The position numbers and the translations under genes are program-made. This document shows positions 9,573 to 18,874 of a DNA stretch of 64,000 nucleotides, piece by piece (position 1 is the first letter of the stretch; each line of letters opens with the position of its first letter). Origin of the DNA: Pseudomonas sp. PDM04 (GTDB lineage: Bacteria; Pseudomonadota; Gammaproteobacteria; Pseudomonadales; Pseudomonadaceae); assembly GCF_014851765.1 (NCBI RefSeq), contig NZ_JACVAI010000001.1, positions 682,001 through 746,000 on the forward strand, given 5' to 3'. Below the pieces are notes generated by a model. The model was not told where the DNA came from. It ran no database searches and saw only the letters and a program-made list of their open reading frames with translations.

Positions 9573-9803
9573 GCTGACTGAACAGTTCCAAATGAACCGT
9601 TAGTGGCCTCTGTGTAAAGTTTGCGAAGTTTATACCCGTGACGCTGGCCGCACAATGCGACAGACCATAAGCAAAATCAAAGGTTTGCGTAATTGCGCCG
9701 CTTTGATGAACGCGTCGATGGCGGCGCATGTGACCGCAGCGCAGGGGATGGGGCCCCAGCCCGGCTGCGCACCGGGCCACCCCCAACCGATCATTGAAGG
9801 ACG

Positions 9804-10877
9804 CTAGAGTTCAGGATCATCGACACCGCTGTACATATCCGAATCCTTGTACAAATCATGCACGTGGCGCACCAGCACCATGATCACGGCGGCCACCGGC
9901 AGCGCCAGCAGCACCCCGGTGAACCCGAACAGCTCGCCGCCAGCCAGGATGGCGAAGATCACCGCCACCGGGTGCAGGCCAATGCGATCCCCCACCAGCA
10001 ACGGCGTGAGCACCATGCCCTCAAGCGCCTGCCCGACCATGAACACCGCGACGATGCCGATCATGGGATACAAATCGCCGCCAAACTGAAACAGGCCGGC
10101 AATTAGCGCCGCACCAATCCCGATGACAAACCCCATGTACGGCACAATGGCCGCCAGGCCGGCGATCAGCCCGATCAACAGCCCCAGCTCCAGCCCGACC
10201 AGCATCAGGCCGGCGGCATAGATCACCCCCAGCGCCACCATCACCAGCAACTGCCCGCGCACGAACGCACCCAGCACTTCATGGCATTCGCCCGCCAGGC
10301 TGACGACGCGCTCTTCGCGATCACGCGGCAACAGGCTGCGGATCTTGGCCATCATCAGGTCCCAGTCACGCAGCAGGTAGAAACTCACCACCGGGATCAG
10401 CACCAGGTTGGCCAGCCAACCGATCAACGCCAGGCTGGAAGCGGTCGCCTGGCTCAAGACCACGCCAACGATGTCGGTGGTCTGCCCCATGTGTTCGCTG
10501 ATGGCGGACTTCACCTTGTCGAATTTCCAGAAGCCGTCCGACAGCCCGAACTTCGATTGCGCCCACGGCAGCGCGGTGTGCTGCAACCAGTCGAGCATCT
10601 GCGGTGCCAGCTCGTACAAGCGAAACAACTGCTTGGCGAGCATGGGCACCAGCACCAGCAGCAACGTGGTGAAGATCAGCGTAAACAGCGCAAACACCGC
10701 CACCACGCCCCAGGTTCGGGACAACCCGGCCTTTTCCAGCCGATCCACCAGCGGGTCGAACAGGTACGCCAGCAGCAGCGCCACCAGGAATGGCGTCAAA
10801 ATCGGATGCAACAGCCAGATAAACGCGCAGAGCAGAACCACTCCACCCAACCAGAACCAACGCCGCGTATCGGCCAT
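9804..10877 (-). CDS. AI-2E/PerM family transporter
   Basis: A 357-residue polytopic membrane protein. Two N-terminal hydrophobic helices (residues about 8-45) are followed by a third segment, a cytoplasmic/soluble stretch around residues 85-140, and a block of further helices. The C-terminal part contains VGQALEGMVLTPLLVGDRIGLHPV, the strongest signature of the family. The start at 10877 is preceded by GGAG at good spacing; the ATG six codons earlier lacks one. It lies upstream of hda and downstream of the DUF2066 gene. The transported substrate is not known for most family members. Confidence 0.9.
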   Translation of the reverse strand: MADTRRWFWLGGVVLLCAFIWLLHPILTPFLVALLLAYLFDPLVDRLEKAGLSRTWGVVAVFALFTLIFTTLLLVLVPMLAKQLFRLYELAPQMLDWLQHTALPWAQSKFGLSDGFWKFDKVKSAISEHMGQTTDIVGVVLSQATASSLALIGWLANLVLIPVVSFYLLRDWDLMMAKIRSLLPRDREERVVSLAGECHEVLGAFVRGQLLVMVALGVIYAAGLMLVGLELGLLIGLIAGLAAIVPYMGFVIGIGAALIAGLFQFGGDLYPMIGIVAVFMVGQALEGMVLTPLLVGDRIGLHPVAVIFAILAGGELFGFTGVLLALPVAAVIMVLVRHVHDLYKDSDMYSGVDDPEL

Positions 10878-10915
10878 GTACCACTCCATCTGCATTTATA
10901 TAAAGAAAGAAAACC

Positions 10916-11980
10916 TTACCAACGGAAACGCAACTGCGGCACCGGGGCCGGCGCAGGCGCCACGACAGGCGTCGCACCTTCGGCCGCAGGTTGCACAGGC
11001 GTCACCGGAGCCGGCGCAGGCGCCTCACCCGCCGCGACCTCCTGCAACTTCGCCAGTGACAACTGCGAGCGCAATTGCTCTGCACTGCCATTGACCCGGT
11101 ACAGAATCCGGTCAGCATCGACATTCACCAGGCGCGCACCAAAGGGCTCCAGCAAACGCCCCAGCGTCGCGTAACGTTCCAGGCTCATGCCCTGCACTTC
11201 CAGCAACTGCTCGCCCGAAGCCCCCGGCTTGACCACAAACCGCGGCGCCAGCCGCTGATTGACCGCCAGCATCACCGCATCCGCCAAGACGGCCTGATCC
11301 GCGCCCTGGACACTGCCCGCCTCCTTCTGATCGCCCAGCCACAGGTGCCACTTGGCTTGCCACTGCCCACCCTCTTCACGGGCATGCACTGCCAGCAGGG
11401 CATCGGCGTTGTAACGATCCGATGCCTCGCGCAACGGGGCAGCATCCGTTCCTTCGAGATTCGGTGCTGTGGCGACCAGTTGCTCGCTCAGGTCCGCCAG
11501 CGGCAGACGCAGCGGCAACCCCCGGTGCTGAGCGGCACGCCGCAGCGGCTCGGCACTGGCCTGGCCATCGCCCACCAGGCTCGAACCTTCGGTTGAGTCA
11601 TTCAACCACCAGGTCAGGATCGACGGCCGATTCGCCCCCCACAACGACAGCCCGGCGCGGCGCAGTGCCTGCCCGGTGCTGGCCGGGTCGAAATCGACCT
11701 TCAAGACTTCCGGTGGGCCGGCTTCGAAACCGTACTGACTGATGATCTGTTGCGGGTCTTTGCGGATGTCGGCCAGACCGGGACTCTGCACGGCCTTTGC
11801 ATCGCCGGTCAGACGCAACACCAGGGTGTCGAGCGCGCGCTGGGTAGCCTGATCACGCTCATCGGGTGATTGGCTGGTTACGGGCTCGCGCACCTGATAA
11901 AGGCTTTTGACCGTTTCGGCATGACTCGCCAGGCTGACCAGGGACAGACAACCCACAAACAATGATCTGAAAAAACGCAT
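10916..11980 (-). CDS. DUF2066 domain-containing exported protein
   Basis: A 354-residue protein with an N-terminal signal peptide (MRFFRSLFVGCLSLVSLASHAE), so probably periplasmic. The region after it (SLYQVREPVTSQSPDERDQATQRAL) matches the DUF2066 family common in gammaproteobacteria. The C-terminus is a Pro/Ala-rich tail ending LRFRW. The start at 11980 has AGGA 9 bases upstream; the longer frame to 12100 would bury the signal peptide. It is divergent from purM and followed at 38 bases by the PerM-type gene. Function is unknown. Confidence 0.85.
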   Translation of the reverse strand: MRFFRSLFVGCLSLVSLASHAETVKSLYQVREPVTSQSPDERDQATQRALDTLVLRLTGDAKAVQSPGLADIRKDPQQIISQYGFEAGPPEVLKVDFDPASTGQALRRAGLSLWGANRPSILTWWLNDSTEGSSLVGDGQASAEPLRRAAQHRGLPLRLPLADLSEQLVATAPNLEGTDAAPLREASDRYNADALLAVHAREEGGQWQAKWHLWLGDQKEAGSVQGADQAVLADAVMLAVNQRLAPRFVVKPGASGEQLLEVQGMSLERYATLGRLLEPFGARLVNVDADRILYRVNGSAEQLRSQLSLAKLQEVAAGEAPAPAPVTPVQPAAEGATPVVAPAPAPVPQLRFRW

Positions 11981-12350
11981 GGAGGATTCCTGACGACGAG
12001 AGCGGCTGGAACTGGCCGCATGAAGACAATCGAGCAAAGCTGTGACCATCGCCCGACGCAAAACATTCACCCGTTGCGGTGATGTTTTTCGTACACCCAA
12101 TACGATAGACGGTTAACAGCCCTACCTTATATAGCCAAGGACACGGGTATAGCGGTTTTTTTGTATCGATAGGCCCCTGCTGTCGGCCTGAGGATGGCCG
12201 CTGCTGCTCAAGCCTGATAAAATCGCGCGCCTTCGCAGACCGGCAACAGCCGGACCCCTGAAATCCGCGCAGGGCACATGCCCTTCGTTTTTTCGGCGGT
12301 CCCGTTGGACTCGGTCGTTACCCCCTGAATCCCCCCTAAAGGCCTGGATC
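11981..12350. other. Divergent promoter region DUF2066 / purM
   Basis: This 370-base gap separates two divergent genes. It must hold both promoters, but I see no convincing -35/-10 pair or repeat; the best -10-like match toward purM is gataaaat near 12218-12225. A short 78-codon minus-strand open frame here has no coding signature. Confidence 0.5.
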
Positions 12351-13409
12351 ATGAGCAAGCAACCCTCCCTGAGCTACAAGGACGCCGGTGTAGACATCGA
12401 CGCCGGTGAAGCATTGGTCGAACGCATCAAGAGCGTCGCCAAGCGCACTGCGCGCCCGGAAGTCATGGGCGGCCTGGGCGGTTTTGGCGCCCTCTGCGAA
12501 ATCCCGGCCGGCTACAGGCAGCCCGTGCTGGTTTCCGGCACCGACGGCGTGGGCACCAAGCTGCGCCTGGCACTGAACCTGAACAAGCACGACAGCATCG
12601 GCATCGACCTGGTCGCCATGTGCGTCAATGACCTGGTGGTCTGTGGTGCCGAGCCGCTGTTCTTCCTCGACTACTACGCCACCGGCAAACTGAACGTCGA
12701 CACCGCCGCTCAGGTCGTGACCGGCATCGGCGCGGGCTGCGAACTGTCCGGCTGCTCCCTGGTCGGCGGCGAAACCGCTGAAATGCCTGGCATGTACGAA
12801 GGCGAAGACTACGACCTGGCCGGTTTCTGTGTCGGCGTCGTGGAAAAATCCGAAATCATCGACGGCTCCAAAGTGGCGGCTGGCGACGCCCTGCTCGCTC
12901 TGCCATCCTCCGGACCGCACTCCAACGGCTACTCGCTGATCCGCAAGATCATCGAAGTGTCCGGTGCCGAGATCGAAAACATCCAGCTCGACGGCAAACC
13001 GCTGACCGACCTGCTGATGGCGCCGACCCGCATCTACGTCAAGCCGCTGTTGAAGCTGATCAAGGAAACCGGCGCGGTCAAGGCCATGGCCCATATCACC
13101 GGCGGCGGCCTGCTGGACAACATCCCGCGCGTGCTGCCAAAAGGTGCTCAAGCCGTGGTCGACGTCGCGAGCTGGACCCGCCCAGCCGTCTTCGACTGGC
13201 TGCAGGAAAAAGGCAACGTCGACGAAAACGAAATGCACCGCGTGCTCAACTGCGGCGTCGGCATGGTGATCTGCGTTGCGCAGGAGCACGTTGAAAGCGC
13301 ATTGAACGTACTGCGCGAAGCCGGCGAACAGCCATGGGTCATCGGCCAGATCTCCACCGCTGCCGAAGGCGCGGCTCAGGTTGAACTGAAGAACCTCAAG
13401 GCTCACTGA
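12351..13409 (+). CDS. purM: Phosphoribosylformylglycinamidine cyclo-ligase PurM (AIR synthetase)
   Basis: Fifth step of de novo purine synthesis: ATP-dependent ring closure of FGAM to aminoimidazole ribonucleotide. The 352-residue protein has the full family length, with [12 protein letters not shown] at the N-terminus, [10 protein letters not shown], the [10 protein letters not shown] motif, and [11 protein letters not shown]. The stop TGA overlaps the purN ATG by one base (TGATG), giving a coupled purM-purN operon. Confidence 0.97.
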   Translation: MSKQPSLSYKDAGVDIDAGEALVERIKSVAKRTARPEVMGGLGGFGALCEIPAGYRQPVLVSGTDGVGTKLRLALNLNKHDSIGIDLVAMCVNDLVVCGAEPLFFLDYYATGKLNVDTAAQVVTGIGAGCELSGCSLVGGETAEMPGMYEGEDYDLAGFCVGVVEKSEIIDGSKVAAGDALLALPSSGPHSNGYSLIRKIIEVSGAEIENIQLDGKPLTDLLMAPTRIYVKPLLKLIKETGAVKAMAHITGGGLLDNIPRVLPKGAQAVVDVASWTRPAVFDWLQEKGNVDENEMHRVLNCGVGMVICVAQEHVESALNVLREAGEQPWVIGQISTAAEGAAQVELKNLKAH

Positions 13410-14059
13410 TGTCCCAGACCTGTGATGTCGTGGTGCTGTTGTCCGGCACCGGCAGTAACTTGCAGGCCCTGATCGACAGCACGCGGACCGGCGACAGCCC
13501 GGTCCGCATCGCTGCGGTGATTTCCAACCGCGCCGACGCCTACGGCCTGCAACGCGCCAGGGACGCGGGTATCGCCACCCGCTCCCTGGATCACAAGGCA
13601 TTCGACGGCCGCGAGGCCTTCGATGCCGCCCTGATCGAACTGATCGACGCCTTCAACCCCAAACTGGTCGTCCTGGCCGGTTTCATGCGCATCCTCAGTG
13701 CCGGTTTTGTCCGCCACTACACGGGCCGCCTGCTCAACATCCATCCCTCGCTGCTGCCCAAATACAAAGGGTTACACACCCATCAGCGCGCGCTGGAGGC
13801 CGGCGACACGGTGCACGGCTGTTCCGTGCACTTCGTCACCGAGGAACTCGATGGCGGACCACTGGTCGTACAGGCAGTAATACCGGTAGAGTTGCACGAT
13901 TCGCCGCACAGTCTGGCGCAGCGAGTTCACACCCAGGAACACCTGGTCTACCCGATGGCCGTACGCTGGTTTGCCGAAGGTCGTTTATCGCTCGGTGAAC
14001 AAGGTGCTTTACTGGACGGCCAGTTACTCGCGGCCAGCGGCCACTTGATTCAAACCTAG
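13409..14059 (+). CDS. purN: Phosphoribosylglycinamide formyltransferase PurN
   Basis: Transfers a formyl group from 10-formyl-THF to GAR in purine synthesis. The 216-residue product has VVLLSGTGSNLQALID at the N-terminus (phosphate-binding loop), the catalytic Asn and His in LLNIHPSLLPKYKG, and the Asp-containing GCSVHFVTEELDGGP. It is coupled to purM by a one-base overlap, and the DUF3108 gene follows after 8 bases, so the three are probably one transcript ending at the terminator near 14820. Confidence 0.97.
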   Translation: MSQTCDVVVLLSGTGSNLQALIDSTRTGDSPVRIAAVISNRADAYGLQRARDAGIATRSLDHKAFDGREAFDAALIELIDAFNPKLVVLAGFMRILSAGFVRHYTGRLLNIHPSLLPKYKGLHTHQRALEAGDTVHGCSVHFVTEELDGGPLVVQAVIPVELHDSPHSLAQRVHTQEHLVYPMAVRWFAEGRLSLGEQGALLDGQLLAASGHLIQT

Positions 14060-14067
14060 GAGATTTT

Positions 14068-14781
14068 ATGCGTCGTGCCCTGCTGTTCGCCTGCGCCCTG
14101 CTCGCCCTGCCTTTCGCACAGGCCGCAGAGCTCCAACCTTTCTCCGCCAGCTACACCGCCGACTGGAAGCAACTGCCCATGAGCGGCACCGCCGAGCGCA
14201 GCCTGACCAAGGAAGCCAACGGTGTCTGGAAACTCAGTTTCAAGGCGTCGATGATGATCGCCAGCCTGTCCGAGGAAAGTACCCTGACCCTGGACAAGGA
14301 CACCCTGCTGCCGCAGTCCTACCACTTTGAACGCGGCGGCCTGGGTAAAGCCAAGAAAGCCGACCTGGACTTCGACTGGACCGCCAAGAAGGTCACCGGC
14401 ACCGACCGCGGCGATGCGGTCAACATCCCGCTCAACCGCGGCATGGTCGACAAATCCACCTACCAGCTGGCATTGCAGCATGACGTGGCCGCCGGCAAGA
14501 AAAGCATGAGTTATCAGGTGGTCGATGATGGCGAAGTCGATACCTATGACTTCCGCGTCCTGGGCTCGGAAAAGGTCGACACCAAGGCCGGCCAGATCGA
14601 CGCGATCAAGGTCGAGCGCGTGCGCGACCCGACACAAAGCAAGCGCATCACCGTGTTGTGGTTCGCCAAGGATTGGGATTACCTGCTGGTTCGCCTGCAA
14701 CAGGTCGAGACCGACGGCAAGGAGTACAACATCATGCTCCTCGACGGGAAGGTCAACGGCAAGACCGTCAAAGGCAACTGA
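14068..14781 (+). CDS. DUF3108 domain-containing exported protein
   Basis: A 237-residue protein with a clear signal peptide (MRRALLFACALLALPFAQAAE). The mature part is beta-rich, with FSASYTADWKQLPMSGTAERSL and a closing NIMLLDGKVNGKTVKGN, as in DUF3108 proteins that follow purMN in pseudomonads. There is no lipobox or membrane anchor, so it should be periplasmic. The ribosome site aggag lies 6 bases before the start. Function is unknown; the operon link to purine synthesis may be only positional. Confidence 0.88.
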   Translation: MRRALLFACALLALPFAQAAELQPFSASYTADWKQLPMSGTAERSLTKEANGVWKLSFKASMMIASLSEESTLTLDKDTLLPQSYHFERGGLGKAKKADLDFDWTAKKVTGTDRGDAVNIPLNRGMVDKSTYQLALQHDVAAGKKSMSYQVVDDGEVDTYDFRVLGSEKVDTKAGQIDAIKVERVRDPTQSKRITVLWFAKDWDYLLVRLQQVETDGKEYNIMLLDGKVNGKTVKGN

Positions 14782-14795
14782 GCCGCTCCACATGA

Positions 14796-14824
14796 AAAGC
14801 CCCGCCAATGCGGGGCTTTTTTTC
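14796..14824 (+). terminator. Terminator of purM-purN-DUF3108
   Basis: The stem AAGCCCCGC / GCGGGGCTT, with a CAAT loop, is followed by a run of T residues. Confidence 0.92.
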
Positions 14825-14875
14825 GCCTCCTATCTCGCTCCTTCCCTGGAGAAAGCCTGACCCACAGACGCTGCA

Positions 14876-16045
14876 TCAAGGCTGGGTGGCGATCCCGTAT
14901 AACCACGCCGAGGGCGCGTCGGCGTGATACGCGGTAGTGATCCAACGTCCTCCTGACTGAAGAACGCTGTCCGCCGGGCCACCTGGGTGATACATGAAAC
15001 CGGACCAACCGTAGCTGGCGTCTATGGTGCCATCGACAGTGAAACGTGTAGAGACCTGCTCCAGGTCCGGGCGCCCCGAATGGCCAGCAACGAGCAGCTT
15101 GCTATCGGCTTGTTCAGAAACGCAAACCCACCTGCCCAACAACTCAGGGGTCTCAACAGGCTGCCCGCCGTTAAATGCCTGATCCGGCTGTCCGTTCTGG
15201 TCGAGGCCAACGACCAAGGCACCGGCGTCGCCTGTACCACCAACGCAGCGCACGCTTCCATCCCCGCGCAGCAACATGTCACTGAACGAATAGGTAGCCC
15301 CTGGTCGGCCAGAGAAGGAAAAGCCCTGCTCACCATAACTCGTGTCCAGGTCGCCATTCTGGTTGATCCCGGCGACATAACCCTGGTTTGCCACGTCCCC
15401 GGCAACGAGTATGCGGCCTTGGCTCTGCACAGCCACTTGTGACACGTACAGCCTGCCGTAGGGATGAAACAACTGTGCGACACCCTCGACCCCGAAGCTT
15501 GAATCCAGATTGCCATCGGGCAGTAACCTGATCAGCAGCGTTCCGTTTCCGGTGCGCGAGGAGTACCCGCCGCACAGGAGTATCTTGCCGTCCGCCTGCA
15601 AACAACCCCGAATGCGCGTGATGCCGATCTGTGACTCGGGGAACACCTGGAGAACCCTGCGGCCGAATACCAGATCCGGGCTTCCACCCGGATTCAAACG
15701 CGTCACGGCAGGCTGGCCGACCTGTGAAGAATAGGAGGCCCCGATGACCACAATCTTCTTGTCAGCCTGAAGCAAGAGGCGCCAGACGCTTGACCCTCCC
15801 CCATCGTCGAACGTCCATTTCAGCCAGCCCTGATTGGCGAAGCTGCTGTCCAGGACGCCGTTCGCATCCACCCTGCACAGGCAAAACTCCATGCCCGCGT
15901 TCATTGCCACCGTCAACGAGTGGGTATCGGCAATCAGCGCAACGGCCTCGCCGGTAGAAGTGGGTACTTCGAATCGGCCGCCGAGTGCAAAGGAAGGATC
16001 CAGCTCACCGGCCACGTTGAGGCCTGCATCATGTTCACTCGCCAT
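14876..16045 (-). CDS. Delta-60 repeat protein
   Basis: A 389-residue protein made largely of delta-60 repeats, spaced roughly 50-65 residues apart. Each carries a D-x-S/A-F-x-x-x-G type element followed by beta strands: LDPSFALGGRF, LDSSFANQGW, LDSSFGVEGV, LDTSYGEQGF, DQAFNGGQ, IDASYGWSGF. Between them lie blade-like motifs such as KKIVVIGAS and GRILVAGD, suggesting a beta-propeller. The start at 16045 has GGAGAG upstream. No signal peptide or anchor is visible, although such proteins are often thought to be secreted or surface-bound. The gene stands alone, and its codon use looks a little less GC-biased than that of its neighbours. Confidence 0.85.
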   Translation of the reverse strand: MASEHDAGLNVAGELDPSFALGGRFEVPTSTGEAVALIADTHSLTVAMNAGMEFCLCRVDANGVLDSSFANQGWLKWTFDDGGGSSVWRLLLQADKKIVVIGASYSSQVGQPAVTRLNPGGSPDLVFGRRVLQVFPESQIGITRIRGCLQADGKILLCGGYSSRTGNGTLLIRLLPDGNLDSSFGVEGVAQLFHPYGRLYVSQVAVQSQGRILVAGDVANQGYVAGINQNGDLDTSYGEQGFSFSGRPGATYSFSDMLLRGDGSVRCVGGTGDAGALVVGLDQNGQPDQAFNGGQPVETPELLGRWVCVSEQADSKLLVAGHSGRPDLEQVSTRFTVDGTIDASYGWSGFMYHPGGPADSVLQSGGRWITTAYHADAPSAWLYGIATQP

Positions 16046-16179
16046 CGCTTCTCTCCTGTAAACCGGAAAAAAGAACAACTTCGCGCAGGCAAGTGCAGAG
16101 CAATGAAGGGAAAGACGCTTGGCCTGGAAAAGACTGCGTTCATGAGTTGCGATTCAATCACACCTCAAGTCGCATCACT

Positions 16180-16197
16180 ACTGTCACAAATGACAGT
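16180..16197. repeat. Perfect inverted repeat upstream of the delta-60 gene
   Basis: ACTGTCA and TGACAGT are separated by CAAA. It lies 135 bases upstream of the delta-60 start and 67 bases beyond the amidohydrolase stop. It could be an operator or a small hairpin. Confidence 0.5.
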
Positions 16198-16263
16198 CTA
16201 ACCATGAGCATCGTCTTGCGCGCGTGCACCTGGCGTTACAGCGAGCGTGACGTTGGAGCACGT

Positions 16264-17274
16264 TCACTTCGCTGCATGGCGCGGCAGGATCGCGAGGAAA
16301 TTGTCCCTCGCAACCTTTCTGGCCACGTCCTCAGGCAAGGCATCGAGAAACGGATCAAAGCCGTGTATCTCATTGCCGAGCTTGTTGAAGCGCCCGACCA
16401 CATCCGAACCGATCATGAAACGCTCAGGAAAGCGCTCCACCAGCGCCAGCCACTCGGGCCGGGGCTTGCCCTGTTCATCCAGCAGATAGGGCGTCAGCAG
16501 GCTCCAGGACAGGTCGATAAACAGATTGGGATAGGCCTCCAGCATCCGCGTCAGGGTCGGCAGCAGGAAATCCAGCCGGGTCTGGTGCCGATGAATCTCC
16601 GCGCTGGTGCCCGCATGCGCCCAGATGAAACGGGTATGCGGATGGTTACGCAGCGGTTCTTCGATTTCCGGCAAGTACAACGGGTTTCGCTCACGCTTGG
16701 AGGTGATGTTCGAATGCACCATCACCGGCAGATCGTTTTCGGCGGCGAGGTGATAAATGCGTGTCATCGCCTCGTTGTTGGCCCGCGGTGTATCGCCGGA
16801 AGTCAACGCGGTCAGGTCGTCATGGCGGGTGAAGACTTCACCGATGCCCTGCCACAGGCCCGGGTTGAGATCGAGCATGCGCTGGATATGAGCGGCAGAG
16901 TTTTTGTCGTTGGGGTTGAAGCCCGAGAGGAACGGGTGGAAATACTGACGCTGCGGCGCGGGCAGTGAATTGACCGCCGCCGCGACAAGGGTGTCGGTCG
17001 CGCTGTACCAATAGGCGTCGGCGTCGTCGCCCGCGTAGTACCGAGGGCGCTTCGGCTCGTCCTCATGCCATTTCTTGGCCACCGGAATGCCGGAAATCAT
17101 CACATGCTCGATGCGATTGTCCGCCATGGCCTTGAGCAATTTCGGCATGCCCGCCGTTTCCTGGAAAAAATCCACGTAATGCAGGTGCGCATCGCTGTAG
17201 GTATATTCGCGAGCTTCCGCGCACGCACTGCAAAACACCCACATCCAGGCGAGGCTCAAGCGGTTCAGGGGCAC
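16264..17274 (-). CDS. Exported amidohydrolase-family (TIM-barrel) protein
   Basis: A 336-residue protein of the amidohydrolase-2 type. After a hydrophobic N-terminus (LSLAWMWVFCSACAEA, a likely signal peptide) comes YSDAHLHYVDF, the metal-binding HxH on strand 1. Later come VMVHSNIT, FIWAHAGTS and the C-terminal MIGSDVVGRF, which places the conserved Asp. The ligand set suggests a working metal site. Most relatives are decarboxylases or lactonases in the cytoplasm, so the apparent export is notable. The substrate is unknown. Confidence 0.85.
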   Translation of the reverse strand: MPLNRLSLAWMWVFCSACAEAREYTYSDAHLHYVDFFQETAGMPKLLKAMADNRIEHVMISGIPVAKKWHEDEPKRPRYYAGDDADAYWYSATDTLVAAAVNSLPAPQRQYFHPFLSGFNPNDKNSAAHIQRMLDLNPGLWQGIGEVFTRHDDLTALTSGDTPRANNEAMTRIYHLAAENDLPVMVHSNITSKRERNPLYLPEIEEPLRNHPHTRFIWAHAGTSAEIHRHQTRLDFLLPTLTRMLEAYPNLFIDLSWSLLTPYLLDEQGKPRPEWLALVERFPERFMIGSDVVGRFNKLGNEIHGFDPFLDALPEDVARKVARDNFLAILPRHAAK

Positions 17275-17422
17275 GGGCGATCTCCGAAGTCATGAACAGC
17301 GTAGACCCCGGCACGCGGCCCGGGGTTCACCAGCAAGAAAGTGGAACGCGTGACAGTGGGAATGCTCTATAACTGCAAGGTCTTTTTTTATCGAACGACT
17401 TTTCCTACCTGCGAGGTATTCC

Positions 17423-17839
17423 ATGACTGTCACCGTCAATACCGTTTCCGCTGAAGGTTTTCGCCATAGCGTAGACATCGATGAGCACGAACTCTTTGCC
17501 GATGTACCGACCTCCGCCGGCGGAGAAGGCTCGGCGCCCGAGCCCCATGACTACTTCGACGCCGCGCTGGGCGCCTGCAAGGCCCTGACCCTGAAATTGT
17601 ACGCAAAGAAAAAGGACATCCCGCTCACGGGGGTCACGGTCGAGGTCAAGCGTGACAACAGCGAGGAACTCAAAGGCCAGTACGCGCTGCACGTCAAACT
17701 GACCCTCAAGGGTGTCCTCACCGACGCCCAGCGTGACGAACTGCACCGCGTGGCCGATCGTTGCCCGATCCACAAACTGATGACCACCACCGACGTCAGC
17801 ATCGAAACCCACCTGTCCGAAGGTGCGTTCAGCCAATAG
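17423..17839 (+). CDS. OsmC family protein
   Basis: A 138-residue OsmC/Ohr-fold protein. The family's two redox positions are visible as Cys in AALGACKALTLKLYA (near residue 52) and Cys in RVADRCPIHKLM (near residue 114), so a thiol peroxidase activity is plausible. The N-terminal FRHSVDIDEHELFADVP is typical of the YhfA-like branch and not of Ohr. It ends 61 bases before the pirin gene on the same strand, and the two may be cotranscribed. Confidence 0.92.
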   Translation: MTVTVNTVSAEGFRHSVDIDEHELFADVPTSAGGEGSAPEPHDYFDAALGACKALTLKLYAKKKDIPLTGVTVEVKRDNSEELKGQYALHVKLTLKGVLTDAQRDELHRVADRCPIHKLMTTTDVSIETHLSEGAFSQ

Positions 17840-17900
17840 CGGCAACCGCCGGGCAAGCGGGTTATGCTCCACGCGTCACCCGCTCAGCCTGGAACGCACC

Positions 17901-18761
17901 ATGAACACTCCGCTCGTGATCCGCCCCCGTGCCGAAGATGTCGAAGGGCAACCGATTCTTCGCCCTTTGCCGTCAGCCAAATGCCGCAATGTCGGACCTT
18001 TCGTGTTTTTCGACCACATGCTCGAAACCCGCTATCCCGCCGGTAAAGGCATGAACATCCGTCAACATCCGCACATTGGCCTGTCGACCCTCACCTACCT
18101 GTTCGAAGGGGAAATCCAGCACAAGGACAGCCTCGGCTCCGACCAGGTGGTGCAAGCCGGTGATGTCAGCTGGATGACGGCCGGTAGCGCCATCGCCCAT
18201 GTCGAACGTACGCCCGAGACCCTGAAAGCCCGCGGTTTCACCTTGCACGGCCTGCAGATCTGGCTGGCGTCCCCCAGGAATCATGAGCAGGGCCCCGGGC
18301 ACTACAGCCATCACCCGGCCGCCACCCTGCCGGTCAGCGATAACCTTGGGGTGAAGATCCGCATGATCGCCGGCTCGGGCTTTTGCCTGGAGTCTCCGGT
18401 CCCGGTGCTTTCTCCTACGCTGTATGCCGAATTGAACCTGCAAACCTCAACGACTTTGTTGATTCCTACGGAACATGAAGAGCGAGCGCTGTATGTGCTC
18501 GATGGCGACGTGCAGCTTGATGACGAACCGGTAGAACCCCACTCGCTGGTGGTGTTGCCGCCGGGCAAGGAAATGACGCTGTTCGCCGAGAGCGACTGCC
18601 ATGCGGTGCTGTTTGGCGGAGCGCCGCTGGATGGGCCGCGACGGATCAACTGGAATTTCGTGGCCAGCGATCCGGCGGCCATCGACGAAGCACGCCGGCG
18701 CTGGGCGGCCGGGGACTGGCCGACGGTGCCGGGGGAAGTCGAGCGGATCGAATTGCCCTGA
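17901..18761 (+). CDS. Pirin family protein
   Basis: A 286-residue bicupin. The N-terminal cupin has the metal ligands in NIRQHPHIGLSTLTYLFEGEIQHKD (His, His, then Glu/His), preceded by VGPFVFFDHM. The C-terminal cupin has YVLDGDVQLD. Family members include quercetinases and regulators. The start at 17901 (MNTPLVIRPRAED) gives the usual length; the longer frame overlaps the osmC end. The gene is followed by REP-like sequence and a terminator. Confidence 0.92.
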   Translation: MNTPLVIRPRAEDVEGQPILRPLPSAKCRNVGPFVFFDHMLETRYPAGKGMNIRQHPHIGLSTLTYLFEGEIQHKDSLGSDQVVQAGDVSWMTAGSAIAHVERTPETLKARGFTLHGLQIWLASPRNHEQGPGHYSHHPAATLPVSDNLGVKIRMIAGSGFCLESPVPVLSPTLYAELNLQTSTTLLIPTEHEERALYVLDGDVQLDDEPVEPHSLVVLPPGKEMTLFAESDCHAVLFGGAPLDGPRRINWNFVASDPAAIDEARRRWAAGDWPTVPGEVERIELP

Positions 18762-18773
18762 GCTTTGTGCCGT

Positions 18774-18832
18774 CAGGCTCGCTCCCACGGTTGAATGCGC
18801 TCACCGTGAGAGCCAGCCTGCTCACGAAGGGG
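18774..18832. repeat. Degenerate REPIN
   Basis: caggctcgctcccac and, 20 bases on, the inverted gagagccagcctgctcacga form a diverged REP pair between the pirin gene and the terminator. Confidence 0.6.
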
Positions 18833-18835
18833 CAT

Positions 18836-18863
18836 AAAAAAACCCGCCGAAGCGGGTTTTTTT
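18836..18863. terminator. Bidirectional terminator between the pirin gene and htpG
   Basis: The stem AACCCGC / GCGGGTT, with a CGAA loop, is flanked by A6-7 and T7 runs. It can serve both convergent genes. Confidence 0.9.
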
Positions 18864-18874
18864 GTACAACTCGA

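Noticed and set aside
12122..12358. A 78-codon minus-strand open frame in the DUF2066-purM gap
   Set aside because: No ribosome site, no motif, unusual composition, and it overlaps the purM start.
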